The notes: generated from the sequence alone by a model not told the origin. Positions 32,454 through 41,429 are shown, counted from the first letter of the stretch. The stretch is DNA of 64,000 nt from Paenibacillus sp. BJ-4 (GCF_020404765.1 NZ_JAIVEM010000072.1:62001-126000); one strand, 5' to 3'. Made by a program: numbers and translations.

Positions 32454-33337
32454 GTTCATTTTATGTGATTTTGACGGGAATGTTAGTGGCAGGGGGATGC
32501 AGCATTGTGGGCTGCTTTCTCGTGCTTCGAAAAATGGCCATGATCGGTGACGCAATCAGCCATGCGGTGCTGCCGGGGATTGTTATTGCTTTTTTAATCA
32601 GCGGGTCCAGGGATTCGGTATGGATGATGTTTGGTGCGGCCGTGCTGGGTCTTCTAACGGTGTACCTGATTCAGCTATTCCAGCAAAGCGGTCTGCAAAG
32701 TGATGCAGCCATTGGCGTAGTGTTTACGACATTGTTTGCCATCGGCGTTCTGCTGGTCAGCGTGTTTGCTTCTAATGTTCATCTAGATATGGATCACGTG
32801 CTGTATGGGGAGATTGCATATGTGCCGTGGAATACGCTAGAAATTGCTGGTGTCGATGTGGGTCCGAGGGCTGTATGGACTACAGGTGTGATGTTTTTAA
32901 TCAATATGCTCGTGGTGTGGGGCTTTTTCAAGCAATTTAAGATCACATCCTTTGATCCCGCATTAGCAGCTTCACTGGGCATTCCGGTTGTTTTTTTTCA
33001 TTATCTGCTGATGAGTCTCGTATCGCTTACGACCGTGGCGTCATTTGAGAGCGTGGGGGCAATTCTGGTGGTTGGAATGCTTGTGGTACCGCCACTTACG
33101 GCTTACCTGCTCACGGAGAAATTGTCCCATATGATTGTGTACAGCGTCGGATTTGGGGCTATCAGTTCGGTGGCAGGCTTCTACACGGCAAGTATGCTGG
33201 ATGCCTCTATTGCAGCATGTATGCTGTGTGTATCGGGTGTGCTGCTGCTTATAGCTTTTCTCTTTTCTCCATCCCATGGTGTGGTGTGGCAAAAATGGCT
33301 TCAGCAGCGAGGGATGGTTGGCGAAGATAGCCATTAA
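32450..33337 (+). CDS. mntD: Manganese ABC transporter permease (second)
   Basis: The 295-residue ABC-3 permease is paralogous to the previous gene: RKMAMIGDAISHAVLPGIVIA, and VGAILVVGMLVVPPLTAYLLTE. Its ATG overlaps the previous stop by 4 bases, so translation is coupled. Two different permeases plus one ATPase and one binding protein is the usual composition of MntABCD. A terminator follows. Confidence 0.93.
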   Translation: MSSFYVILTGMLVAGGCSIVGCFLVLRKMAMIGDAISHAVLPGIVIAFLISGSRDSVWMMFGAAVLGLLTVYLIQLFQQSGLQSDAAIGVVFTTLFAIGVLLVSVFASNVHLDMDHVLYGEIAYVPWNTLEIAGVDVGPRAVWTTGVMFLINMLVVWGFFKQFKITSFDPALAASLGIPVVFFHYLLMSLVSLTTVASFESVGAILVVGMLVVPPLTAYLLTEKLSHMIVYSVGFGAISSVAGFYTASMLDASIAACMLCVSGVLLLIAFLFSPSHGVVWQKWLQQRGMVGEDSH

Positions 33338-33368
33338 TTCGTTGGAAGCGACCACCTACAGGTTTACC

Positions 33369-33415
33369 AAAAAAGCGTGCAAACGGGCAGGAAATGCCTG
33401 AATTCACGCTTTTTT
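33369..33415 (+). terminator. Terminator of mntABCD
   Basis: AAAAAAGCGTG and CACGCTTTTTT pair, enclosing a second stem GGCAG/CTGCC-like around GAAAT. Confidence 0.8.
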
Positions 33416-33556
33416 GCGTGTATACTGCCTTGTATGGCTTTTTTCGGGGAAAGCCAGGATGCTCATCTTGAATTGTCTGGAACACCGGAGTACATTCATT
33501 ACAACCAGACAAGAACGGACGCAAATGAGCTGTCGCGTTGCGGGGAGGAACAAAGG

Positions 33557-35884
33557 ATGGAGAGCTTCAAACGCAAATCACCCGAGGAAATACTGGATTC
33601 GATTAACAAACTGCATCGGGGCAGACTCAAAATTTACATCGGTGCAGTCAGTGGTTCGGGCAAAACGTATCATATGCTCCAGGAAGGACAATCGCTTCAG
33701 CATGAAGGCATTGATGTGGTGATTTGTGCGGTCTCGACCATGCAGCGGCGTGAAACCGTGGAGCAAATCGGCACGCTGGAGCGAGTGCCCAGTATTCATT
33801 GGATGCAGGATGGTGTGGAGCAAAAAGATTTGAATCTGGAAGCTTTGGTGGAACGCAATCCCGAGGTGGTGCTGGTGGATCATTTGGCACATCGCAACCG
33901 GGAAGATGCCCGATTTCCAACCCGGCTGGAGGATATTCAATATTTGCTGGAGCTGGGGATTAGCGTCATTACGACGGTCAATGTCTATGAACTCGAAGGG
34001 ATAACGGAGTGGGTTTATCAGCTGACAGGGATTGAAGCGGCATCCACGGTTCCAGTCGATACACTGGAGCTGGCGGATGAAATCCGTCTGATTGATGTCA
34101 CACCGGAGACCATTTTGGAACGGCTGGCGAAAGGATACATGCATACGCCCAATCCTGAAATGTTCCATCGGGGAAATCTCGGTAAGCTGCGCGAGCTGGC
34201 TCTGCGATTAGTGGCAGAGGATGTGAACGATTCGCTGGAACGGCACCGGGAGGAATTAGGATTGCACGGGGCGTCAGGAGCCGCAGAGCGTATTTTGGTG
34301 CCTGTTCAGTATCATTGGAACGGGTCCATTTATGTTCGCAGAGGAGAGCAGGTCGCCAAGCGGTTGGGTGGAGATATGCTGGTGGTCTCCTTTGTCAGCC
34401 CGAAGCACAAGCTGTCCAAGGAATCAGCAGCCTTCAAGCGCTCAATTGTGAAGTTGGCTGACAAGATAGGATCGACATTTGAAGAAATTCCGCTTTTTTC
34501 TCGCAGAAGATTGCCTCGTCAGCTTATCCATTATGCGGTAGCGCATAATGTTACCCGGATTGTCATGGGGCATTCTCGGCAGACCCGATGGCAGGAGCTG
34601 GTTAGAGGATCGCTGGTGAACGGAATTTTTAAACGGATGAAAAACATGGACCTGCTGTTGATTGCGGATCGAGCCGAGCAGGAGGGTGAACGGATTTTGC
34701 CAACGATGAGACAGGAGGAAGGAGATAATGATCCATATCATCGCTTGAGCGATGAGGAGGCACAGGCTGAGGTAGCCAAAATTCGGCGCGGCAAGCTCAA
34801 GGTGTACATCGGTGCTGCTCCAGGGGTCGGCAAAACATATACGATGCTGAGAGAAGGCAATGATTTGCTGGATAGTGGAATTGATGTTGTAATCGGATTG
34901 CTGGAAACGCATGGAAGAGCGGAAACATTGGCACAAGTGGGCTCTCTGGATATGATTCCCCGTCAGCCCATCGAGCGCCAGGGTGTACATTTGGAAGAAA
35001 TGGACACGGAGGCCATTCTCAGGCGCAATCCTGAGGTGGTGCTTATTGATGAGCTGGCACATACCAACGTTCCTGGCAGTCCGAGATCCAAGCGCTATGA
35101 GGATGTATTGACTATTTTAGACCAAGGTATTTCTGTCATATCTACAATGAATGTACAGCACTTGGAGAGCTTGAATGACGCGGTAGAACAAATTACCGGC
35201 ATTCGAGTGAGAGAGACTGTCCCCGATCATATGATGCGTTTGGCCGATGAGGTACAGCTAGTTGATGTGGCTCCAAAATCGTTGCAGCAGCGGATGCGTG
35301 ATGGCAAAATATACGATCCTGCCAAGGTGGAACAGGCGCTTAGCCACTTTTTTAAATTAGGTAATCTGATTGCGCTGCGTGAGCTGGCTTTGCGGGAATT
35401 GGCAGATGATGTGGATGAACGACTGGAATCGTGGGATCGTCACGAATCGCTTCGGGGACCGTGGCGTAGGGAGGAAGTAATCTTCGTAGGCGTCACGATA
35501 AGTGAAAATGCTGAAAGGCTGATTCGCCGTGGTTTTCGTATCGCTTTTCGGTTGAAGGCCGTGTGGATTGTGACTTATGTTCATGTCGGTGAGAGTATAC
35601 CCGAGGGGTTGAACCCTCGTTTGGAACAGCTAAAGATGTTGACCAACCGATTAGGAGGAAGCTTTGAAATTCGGCTTGTTTCCAGCCGACGGGAGATTGC
35701 AGACATTTTAATTGCTCCGGTGGAAGGATATACAGGTACGCAGCTCATCGTGGGGCAGTCTTCCCGAAGTAAGTGTTGGGGAAAGGTTACAGTCGTTCCG
35801 AGAATTCTCCGTCAAGCGCGTCATATGGACGTTCTAATCGTGGCGGACTATGATCCGAATATCAAGCTGGAGGAAGAGGGGTAA
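33557..35884 (+). CDS. Tandemly duplicated KdpD sensor protein lacking a histidine kinase
   Basis: The protein has 775 residues from ATG 33557 (GGGGAGGAACAAAGG upstream; the longer frame from 33377 is rejected). It is two KdpD N-terminal units in a row, each with a nucleotide-binding KdpD domain and a USP domain. Copy 1 has Walker A GAVSGSGKT near residue 29 but a degenerate Walker B and follow-up, VVLVDHLAHRNRED. Copy 2 has GAAPGVGKT near residue 420 and the canonical VVLIDELAHTNVPG. There are no membrane helices and no HisKA/HATPase domains, so it cannot be a classical potassium kinase. A stand-alone sensor or USP-type partner is inferred. Confidence 0.85.
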   Translation: MESFKRKSPEEILDSINKLHRGRLKIYIGAVSGSGKTYHMLQEGQSLQHEGIDVVICAVSTMQRRETVEQIGTLERVPSIHWMQDGVEQKDLNLEALVERNPEVVLVDHLAHRNREDARFPTRLEDIQYLLELGISVITTVNVYELEGITEWVYQLTGIEAASTVPVDTLELADEIRLIDVTPETILERLAKGYMHTPNPEMFHRGNLGKLRELALRLVAEDVNDSLERHREELGLHGASGAAERILVPVQYHWNGSIYVRRGEQVAKRLGGDMLVVSFVSPKHKLSKESAAFKRSIVKLADKIGSTFEEIPLFSRRRLPRQLIHYAVAHNVTRIVMGHSRQTRWQELVRGSLVNGIFKRMKNMDLLLIADRAEQEGERILPTMRQEEGDNDPYHRLSDEEAQAEVAKIRRGKLKVYIGAAPGVGKTYTMLREGNDLLDSGIDVVIGLLETHGRAETLAQVGSLDMIPRQPIERQGVHLEEMDTEAILRRNPEVVLIDELAHTNVPGSPRSKRYEDVLTILDQGISVISTMNVQHLESLNDAVEQITGIRVRETVPDHMMRLADEVQLVDVAPKSLQQRMRDGKIYDPAKVEQALSHFFKLGNLIALRELALRELADDVDERLESWDRHESLRGPWRREEVIFVGVTISENAERLIRRGFRIAFRLKAVWIVTYVHVGESIPEGLNPRLEQLKMLTNRLGGSFEIRLVSSRREIADILIAPVEGYTGTQLIVGQSSRSKCWGKVTVVPRILRQARHMDVLIVADYDPNIKLEEEG

Positions 35885-35976
35885 ATTGCCCGATTCAAAC
35901 TTAAATAGTCATATGCTGGTTTCCGGTTGTTCAGTGCTTCCATAGTATATTCTATCTCAAAGAAATGGAGGCGAAT

Positions 35977-36186
35977 TTGAATATGTTTAAACATCATCGG
36001 CATCATTGTCATTTCCCTAAGCCAAGAAAACGCGTTACTAAGAAAATCATTAAGGTGACGGTCATTAAGTTTAAACCTAAATTTAAACATGATCATGATC
36101 ATTTTGAAAAAAAATGTCACCATCATCGGAAACATCGTCATCATCGTCATCATGACTGTCATCGTCGTCACCACAAATTTTACTAA
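35977..36186 (+). CDS. Histidine-rich small protein
   Basis: This protein has 67-69 residues; the start is TTG 35977 or ATG 35983, both served by GGAGG (35967-35971). From ATG it reads MFKHHRHHCHFPKPRKRVTK, a Lys/Val/Phe spacer, then KHDHDHFEKKCHHHRK and HRHHRHHDCHRRHHKFY. It carries 19 His and 3 Cys, which suggests strong binding of Ni, Zn or Cu, as in metallophore or storage-type His-rich peptides; no membrane or signal segment is seen. It has its own Shine-Dalgarno and terminator. Coding is likely though not proven. Confidence 0.65.
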   Translation: MNMFKHHRHHCHFPKPRKRVTKKIIKVTVIKFKPKFKHDHDHFEKKCHHHRKHRHHRHHDCHRRHHKFY

Positions 36187-36202
36187 GATGAAGGTAGTGG
36201 GA

Positions 36203-36229
36203 GGCGGGGATTGTATCCCCGCCTTTTGC
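36203..36229 (+). terminator. Terminator of the His-rich gene
   Basis: GGCGGGGA and TCCCCGCC form a perfect 8-bp stem with a TTGTA loop, followed by TTTTGCT. Confidence 0.8.
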
Positions 36230-36269
36230 TCCTAAAAAGAATTTGAAGTCGTATTTGCATAAAAAATAC

Positions 36270-36298
36270 TTGCTCTAAAATAGGTGCTATGCTATTCT
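36270..36298 (+). promoter_or_regulatory. Probable promoter of the tad leader
   Basis: TTGCTC (36270-36275) and TATTCT (36293-36298) are 17 bp apart. Upstream the His-rich gene has already been terminated, so this promoter should serve the tad operon. Confidence 0.5.
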
Positions 36299-36324
36299 AC
36301 CAGTAAATAGATTGCACGTGACGG

Positions 36325-36378
36325 AAGCACCGTTCACCAGCCGTATGTACTTACGGCTTGATGAACGGTGCTTTTTTG
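36325..36378 (+). terminator. Strong hairpin terminator in front of tadZ (attenuator-like)
   Basis: AAGCACCGTTCA and TGAACGGTGCTT are a perfect 12-bp stem, and AGCCGTA/TACGGCT inside add 7 bp around TGTACT; TTTTTTG follows. It sits between the promoter at 36270 and tadZ. Confidence 0.75.
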
Positions 36379-36409
36379 CGTTGTTGTGTTGGGAAAGGGG
36401 ATGAGCGTC

Positions 36410-37567
36410 ATGATTCCGGTGAAAGTGGTGTTGGCTGTAGCAGGCCGGGAATATATTGAGCCGCTACTGAATTATGTACACGGAAGCGAGTACGCCAGAA
36501 GGCTGAGGATAACGGCATTTTCGCAGCCGGAAGCATTTTGTCAATACATGATGGAAACGAACGGAATGAAAAGACCGGATGTCGTGGTGGGTGAAGCGGC
36601 TTTTTTGAGTCTATGGACAGATCGGGAAGCTGCCGATATTCCTTGCTTGGTATTGCATGAGGGAGAAGAAGTAAGCGAATACGGACAACCGTTATTGAAA
36701 TACCAGCCTTTATCCGAGCTGGTAGGTTCTATTTTGGAAATGGTAAGACAGCGGTCGAGCAGTCGACAAAGTGTAAACAGCCGGGAAGGCGGAATAATTA
36801 TCGGCATAGTGGCGGCTTCCGGCGGGTTAGGCAAGACAACGGCTGCGCTCAATATGTCCAAGCAGCTGGGGAATGAGGGGTATTCCGTATTTTATTTGAA
36901 CCTGGAAACGGTGGATTCAAGCTCGTTGTTCACAGGTTCAGGTAGTTGTAACGGTACAGAAGGAGAAGGGTTGTCCAGGCTGCTATATGATCTCAAGGCG
37001 ACGGGAAGTGCAGGCGTTCCCTTATCCATGGCTTCCTATTGTGTACATCGTCCTGAGATTCAGGCAGATACTTTTCAGCCCGTTTATAATCGCAAGGAGC
37101 TAATAGACATGACCTGTGATGAAGCAGTGCAGCTGATTCGGACGATTGCCGAAAGCGGACAGTATGATGTAGTGATCGTAGATGGCGAATCCGAAAATGG
37201 TGACCGCGCTCAAGCGGTACTTGAAGCCAGTCATAAGCTGATCTGGCTGCTGGCTGATGATTTAATGAGCATGCATAAGTGTGGCCTATGGCTGGACGTT
37301 CTGGATTTAACACAGCCCGAAGGGCTTGAAGCCATGCTGTCCAAAACGAGTTTTGTGGTGAACCGTTATATGGGAACTATGATCAACGCCTTGCCCCGAG
37401 ACTTTATGGAGCTAGACGGAGCGCTGCCGTATATTCCTTCATGGAAACAGATGCAGCATCGTGAATTACTGCTCAGTTCACCGATTTATCAGCGGGAAAT
37501 CCGCCATCTGTGTCGCGAGCTGCTGAATGTGGAGAGTGCAGTACAGCCGCCCGCTGCTTGGTCTTAA
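36410..37567 (+). CDS. tadZ: TadZ/CpaE-like pilus-localising ATPase
   Basis: The protein has 385 residues from ATG 36410 (AAAGGGG 9 bases upstream; ATG 36401 is too close). An N-terminal receiver-like atypical domain (residues 1-125) precedes a ParA/MinD-like ATPase. The deviant Walker A is VAASGGLGKTTAALN near residue 145, and the Walker B-like segment is YDVVIVDGES. TadZ/CpaE proteins position the Tad pilus machine at the cell pole or membrane. First gene of the tad locus. Confidence 0.88.
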   Translation: MIPVKVVLAVAGREYIEPLLNYVHGSEYARRLRITAFSQPEAFCQYMMETNGMKRPDVVVGEAAFLSLWTDREAADIPCLVLHEGEEVSEYGQPLLKYQPLSELVGSILEMVRQRSSSRQSVNSREGGIIIGIVAASGGLGKTTAALNMSKQLGNEGYSVFYLNLETVDSSSLFTGSGSCNGTEGEGLSRLLYDLKATGSAGVPLSMASYCVHRPEIQADTFQPVYNRKELIDMTCDEAVQLIRTIAESGQYDVVIVDGESENGDRAQAVLEASHKLIWLLADDLMSMHKCGLWLDVLDLTQPEGLEAMLSKTSFVVNRYMGTMINALPRDFMELDGALPYIPSWKQMQHRELLLSSPIYQREIRHLCRELLNVESAVQPPAAWS

Positions 37568-37585
37568 AAGGGGGTGAAGGGGCTG

Positions 37586-38839
37586 ATGAGCATCAATGAG
37601 GGGCGATTTAAGGCACTGCGAGCGGATATCCGAGGTGGGCTGGACGTGACGTCTTCGGTAGGCGATGCGGATTTGGTCCGACATATTGAAAATCGAGTTT
37701 TGCATGATGCAGAGCTGGCGGGCTTAACTTCCCGTGAGAAACATGCACTTGTCCGTAAAATTTTCAATTCGTTCCGTGGGCTGGATGTGCTCCAGCCATT
37801 GATCGATGATCCGACAGTTACGGAAATTATGATTAACAGTCACCGGGAGATTTTTGTGGAGCGGGCAGGTGAGGTGATTCAGGTGTCCGATCAATTCGAG
37901 TCCCGAGAGCGACTGGAGGATATGATCCAGACGATTGTAGCCGGAGTGAACCGAATTGTGAATGAGGCTTCGCCGATTGTGGATGCCCGTCTAAAGGATG
38001 GATCACGCGTCAATATTGTACTGCCACCAGTCGCCCTCAAGGGGCCAACCATGACAATACGCAAGTTTCCTGAACGTCCCATGACGATGGAGGACTTGAT
38101 ACGAATAGGAGCGCTGGATGAGGAAGCCGGCGCAATGCTCAGGGACCTGGTACGTAGCAAATACAACATTTTTATAAGCGGAGGAACGGGTTCCGGTAAA
38201 ACAACCTTTCTGAATGCATTATCCCAGTTTATCCCACCGACCGAACGGATTATTACTATTGAAGATTCGGCAGAGCTGCAAATAGTGACCGTCCCTAACC
38301 TCGTTTCTATGGAAACGCGGAACGCGAACACCGAGGGCAAGGGGGAAATCACGATTCGTGATCTGATTCGTTCCTCCTTGCGTATGCGACCTAACCGGAT
38401 TGTAGTGGGTGAGGTCAGGGGAAGTGAGGCGTTGGATATGCTACAAGCGATGAACACAGGACACGATGGAAGCTTGTCAACTGGCCATGCGAATAATATC
38501 CGTGATATGGTCAGTCGGCTGGAAACGATGGTGCTCGGCGGGGCCGATCTTCCACTTGGTGTAGTCCGGCAGCAGATTAGCTCGGCCATTGATATATTCG
38601 TCCATCTGTCACGGCTGCGTGACAAATCCAGGCGAGTACTGGAAATTAGCGAAGTAATCGGTTTTGAAAATGGTGAGGTGACGCTTAATCCGCTCTATCG
38701 CTTTCAGGAGCGCGGAGAAAGTAAGGGAAGAATTATAGGGGGGCTGGAACGTTGTGGTGAAGGTTTGCACCATACTTTAAAGCTGCAAATGGCCGGGATC
38801 AAGCCGGAAAGCTGGCACAGGGGGGGAACATCGGTATGA
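37586..38839 (+). CDS. tadA: Tad secretion ATPase TadA/CpaF
   Basis: The protein has 417 residues from ATG 37586 (AAAGGGGGTG upstream; GTG 37574 possible). It is a VirB11/PulE-type hexameric ATPase for pilin assembly. N-terminal DDPTVTEIMINSHREIFVERAG is the CpaF signature. Walker A is ISGGTGSGKTTFLNAL, followed by ITIEDSAELQ (Asp box), RNRIVVGEVRGSEALDML and the GHDGSLSTGHAN His box. It overlaps tadB by ATGA. Confidence 0.95.
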   Translation: MSINEGRFKALRADIRGGLDVTSSVGDADLVRHIENRVLHDAELAGLTSREKHALVRKIFNSFRGLDVLQPLIDDPTVTEIMINSHREIFVERAGEVIQVSDQFESRERLEDMIQTIVAGVNRIVNEASPIVDARLKDGSRVNIVLPPVALKGPTMTIRKFPERPMTMEDLIRIGALDEEAGAMLRDLVRSKYNIFISGGTGSGKTTFLNALSQFIPPTERIITIEDSAELQIVTVPNLVSMETRNANTEGKGEITIRDLIRSSLRMRPNRIVVGEVRGSEALDMLQAMNTGHDGSLSTGHANNIRDMVSRLETMVLGGADLPLGVVRQQISSAIDIFVHLSRLRDKSRRVLEISEVIGFENGEVTLNPLYRFQERGESKGRIIGGLERCGEGLHHTLKLQMAGIKPESWHRGGTSV

Positions 38840-39633
38840 AGATAGGAATGGCGGCTGTGAAGCCGGAGCAAGCATCCCGTCAGGTCCCTTCTCTGCCTGA
38901 CTATACGGTGTATACATTAACGACAATACAAAAAAGTATGTGCATTCTCTTTAGTGGCGTGCTATTCGCAATGATTGGCTATCTATTTTATCACCAATGG
39001 ATATTATCGTTACTGTGTGCTGCCGGGGCTCTGGCGACGCCCCGTTATTTCAGGCAATTTTTGCTGCAACGACGTAGGTCTGCTCTAAGCATCCAATTCA
39101 AGCAGGCTTTATATTCCCTCTCGTCTTCTCTTTCGGCGGGGAGGTCGGTAGAGAATGGTTTTCGTGAGGCTGTGGAGGATTTGCGTTTGCTCAGTCCGGA
39201 TGGAGATCATGATCTGATTTTTGAATTTAACATTATTACAGCCTGTCTCGAAATTGGACAGCCCGTGGAGGCTGCCTTGCAGGATTTGGCCCGTCGGGCC
39301 CAAATGGAGGATATTACGAATTTTGCAGATGTATTTGCGGCTTGTAAACGAACCGGAGGTGATCTGGTGGAGGTCGTACGACGAGCTTCAAATGTCATTG
39401 GGGAGAAGCTGGAAATTCAACAAGAAATCGGTGTGATGATTGCGCAAAAGCGTTTTGAATCGAGAGTTATGTTTGCTGCTCCTTTTTTATTTGTACTGTT
39501 TATGACAATGACCGCAGGAGATTACATGATGCCTTTATATAGTGGTACGGGTATGATTTTGTCCACCATTTGTCTGTTGGTGCTTGGTGGCTGTCTTGTG
39601 TGGATCAATCAAATTATGAAGATTGAAGTGTAA
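38836..39633 (+). CDS. tadB: Tad inner-membrane platform protein TadB
   Basis: The 265-residue T2SS-F type protein has two N-terminal membrane helices (residues about 35-75) and two C-terminal ones. The family region is KQALYSLSSSLSAGRSVENGF and ITACLEIGQPVEAALQDLARR plus FADVFAACKRTGGDLVEV. The start ATG overlaps the tadA stop. With TadC it forms the platform on which the TadA ATPase acts. Confidence 0.9.
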   Translation: MKIGMAAVKPEQASRQVPSLPDYTVYTLTTIQKSMCILFSGVLFAMIGYLFYHQWILSLLCAAGALATPRYFRQFLLQRRRSALSIQFKQALYSLSSSLSAGRSVENGFREAVEDLRLLSPDGDHDLIFEFNIITACLEIGQPVEAALQDLARRAQMEDITNFADVFAACKRTGGDLVEVVRRASNVIGEKLEIQQEIGVMIAQKRFESRVMFAAPFLFVLFMTMTAGDYMMPLYSGTGMILSTICLLVLGGCLVWINQIMKIEV

Positions 39634-39645
39634 GGAGAGATAAAC

Positions 39646-40524
39646 ATGGTGATGTTGGTTTGTCTGGTCACGCTGGTTCTGCAAATGGGAGGTTGGGTGG
39701 TGCTGAACCGGATGTACGATGCTCAGTATGCACATTTTCGCCATATGAAGCTGGAAGGAATACGGCTGCAAAGACTTTCGGTTCCTTTTGTACACATGAT
39801 TTATGTCTTGCGTGCGACTCAGAGGCTGCCTGTGCTGATGTTCAAGCTCCAGCGTTCGGTGCAAAAGCTGTATGGTATGCGAAACAGTGGAGAAAAAACG
39901 ATACTTTTCCTGGCAGAAATGCTCGGATACGGATATATGATGGTCGCTGGTGGAGCCTTAATATCACTGATGATGGGTGGAGATGCAACTGGGCTGGTGC
40001 TTGGTTTGGGACTCGGTGTTCTGGTTCCAGTCGCACTGGCCAAGGATTTGCACGGAAAAGTACAGAAGCGGGATCAGCAAATTCTATTGGAATTGCCTGA
40101 ACTGTTGAGTAAAATGATGCTTTTGGTTGGTGCAGGCGAGACGGTGCAACGGGCGTTGCTCCATTGTGTGGAGCGCAAAGGGGCAGATACGGTACATCCG
40201 TTGTATCGGGAATTGCGCCAGACTGTGGGGGAATGGGAAAGCGGTTATTCCTTTCAACAGGCATTTGAGCATTTAAGCAAACGTTGCGGTATTCAAGAAG
40301 TGACGGTATTTACGACAACGGTATTGCTGAATATGAGACGCGGTGGGAGCGATTTCGTGATGGCGTTACGTGAGTTGTCCCAGACGATATGGGGCAAACG
40401 GACGTCGATTAGTCGGACAAGAGGGGAGCAGGCTTCATCTAAGCTCGTATTCCCAATGGCGCTGATTTTGCTTACGGTTATCGTGCTGGTGGGTGCTCCC
40501 GCTTTAATGATGATGAATATGTAG
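39646..40524 (+). CDS. tadC: Tad inner-membrane platform protein TadC
   Basis: The 292-residue second T2SS-F protein starts after AAGGAGAG. One N-terminal helix, two central helices (GYGYMMVAGGALISLMMGG; GLVLGLGLGVLVPVALA) and a C-terminal helix (LVFPMALILLTVIVLVGAP). LELPELLSKMMLLVGAGETVQ and FEHLSKRCGIQEVTVF are family features. Follows tadB by 12 bp. Confidence 0.9.
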   Translation: MVMLVCLVTLVLQMGGWVVLNRMYDAQYAHFRHMKLEGIRLQRLSVPFVHMIYVLRATQRLPVLMFKLQRSVQKLYGMRNSGEKTILFLAEMLGYGYMMVAGGALISLMMGGDATGLVLGLGLGVLVPVALAKDLHGKVQKRDQQILLELPELLSKMMLLVGAGETVQRALLHCVERKGADTVHPLYRELRQTVGEWESGYSFQQAFEHLSKRCGIQEVTVFTTTVLLNMRRGGSDFVMALRELSQTIWGKRTSISRTRGEQASSKLVFPMALILLTVIVLVGAPALMMMNM

Positions 40525-40537
40525 GAGGAATGAAACG

Positions 40538-40729
40538 ATGTTGACATTAGTAACAGGCGGTATCCGTAAATTGTACAACGAGGAGGAAGGTCTGGGTACG
40601 TTGGAAATGATTCTGATCATTGCGATTCTGATTGCAGTGGCAATTATTTTCAAGGATCAGATTAAGAAGATTGTAGAAGGCTTGCTGAAAAAGGCAGATA
40701 AAAAGAGTAACGATTTTATGGACTCATAA
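40538..40729 (+). CDS. flp: Flp-type prepilin (Flp1-like)
   Basis: The 63-residue major pilin candidate starts after AGGAGG. EEEG followed by LGTLEMILIIAILIAVAII places a Gly cleavage site and Glu at +5 of the mature N-terminal helix, the type IVb prepilin pattern for TadV/CpaA-like peptidases. The tail is short and basic. Many Gram-positive tad loci carry this Flp1-like domain. Confidence 0.88.
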   Translation: MLTLVTGGIRKLYNEEEGLGTLEMILIIAILIAVAIIFKDQIKKIVEGLLKKADKKSNDFMDS

Positions 40730-41397
40730 TGCTGCGCATATTGGCACAAAAAGAGGACGGGAGCTTCTCATTAGAAGCGTCCCTCGTCTTTCCCATTCTG
40801 TTGTTGATCATTTTTGTGATGTTATTTTTCTGCCTGTACATATATCAAAAATCTATACTGGTGCAGGTCGCTTCTACCGCTTCGGAGAGAGCTGCTTACA
40901 GTTGGGATAATAGCTTCAGGGACCCGCGTACAGGGGCTTTTGCACAAGGACAACGGGATTCGCTTTATTGGCGTTTGAAGGATGATATCATGCTGGGCGC
41001 TTTGTTTGGCTGGGTCGGAGCTAATGATTTGGAAAGTGTACAGGTACCTGACGGCAGGGAGGGAGGCTCATTGCCTGCTCAGAAGCTGTCCAATGCCGAA
41101 AGTAGAATGCCTGCGGGGATGCAGGGACAGATGACATATGAGAACAGTTTGATTCACCGCGAGGTGACAACGGAGCTGAATAAGATCGTGAAAGTGCCGT
41201 TGTTGAATCAGTTTCTGGACCAGACGGATTTAGAAGGGAAAATGAGTTCGGGTGTGGTTGAGCCTGTGGAATGGATCCGTACGGTGGAACTGGCCCGGTA
41301 TTACGGTGCGAAGTTTATGGGCAGAGGCTCAGGCGAAAAGGTAGATCCGGCAGGTGCCGGACAAGTGTTGATGCAATATGGCCAGAACGGTAAGTAA
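40729..41397 (+). CDS. TadE-like pseudopilin
   Basis: The 222-residue protein whose ATG shares its A with the flp stop (coupled translation). The N-terminal EDG followed by SFSLEASLVFPILLLIIFVM carries the same G-x4-E prepilin pattern as flp and a membrane helix, so it is a probable minor pilin of the TadE group. The rest is soluble and mostly helical, without known enzyme motifs. Confidence 0.82.
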   Translation: MLRILAQKEDGSFSLEASLVFPILLLIIFVMLFFCLYIYQKSILVQVASTASERAAYSWDNSFRDPRTGAFAQGQRDSLYWRLKDDIMLGALFGWVGANDLESVQVPDGREGGSLPAQKLSNAESRMPAGMQGQMTYENSLIHREVTTELNKIVKVPLLNQFLDQTDLEGKMSSGVVEPVEWIRTVELARYYGAKFMGRGSGEKVDPAGAGQVLMQYGQNGK

Positions 41398-41429
41398 GGA
41401 ACGGGAATGGACTGGAAAGGAGGAAGCGG

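Noticed and set aside
33377-33556. N-terminal extension of the KdpD-like protein
   Set aside because: It would begin within the terminator region of mntABCD; ATG 33557 has a clear GGGGAGG site and starts the conserved domain.
35848-36174. Met-rich minus-strand ORF opposite the His-rich gene
   Set aside because: It is the antisense reading of CAT/CAC codons (CAT reads ATG), lacks a Shine-Dalgarno and has no recognisable protein features; the plus-strand gene has both a site and a terminator.
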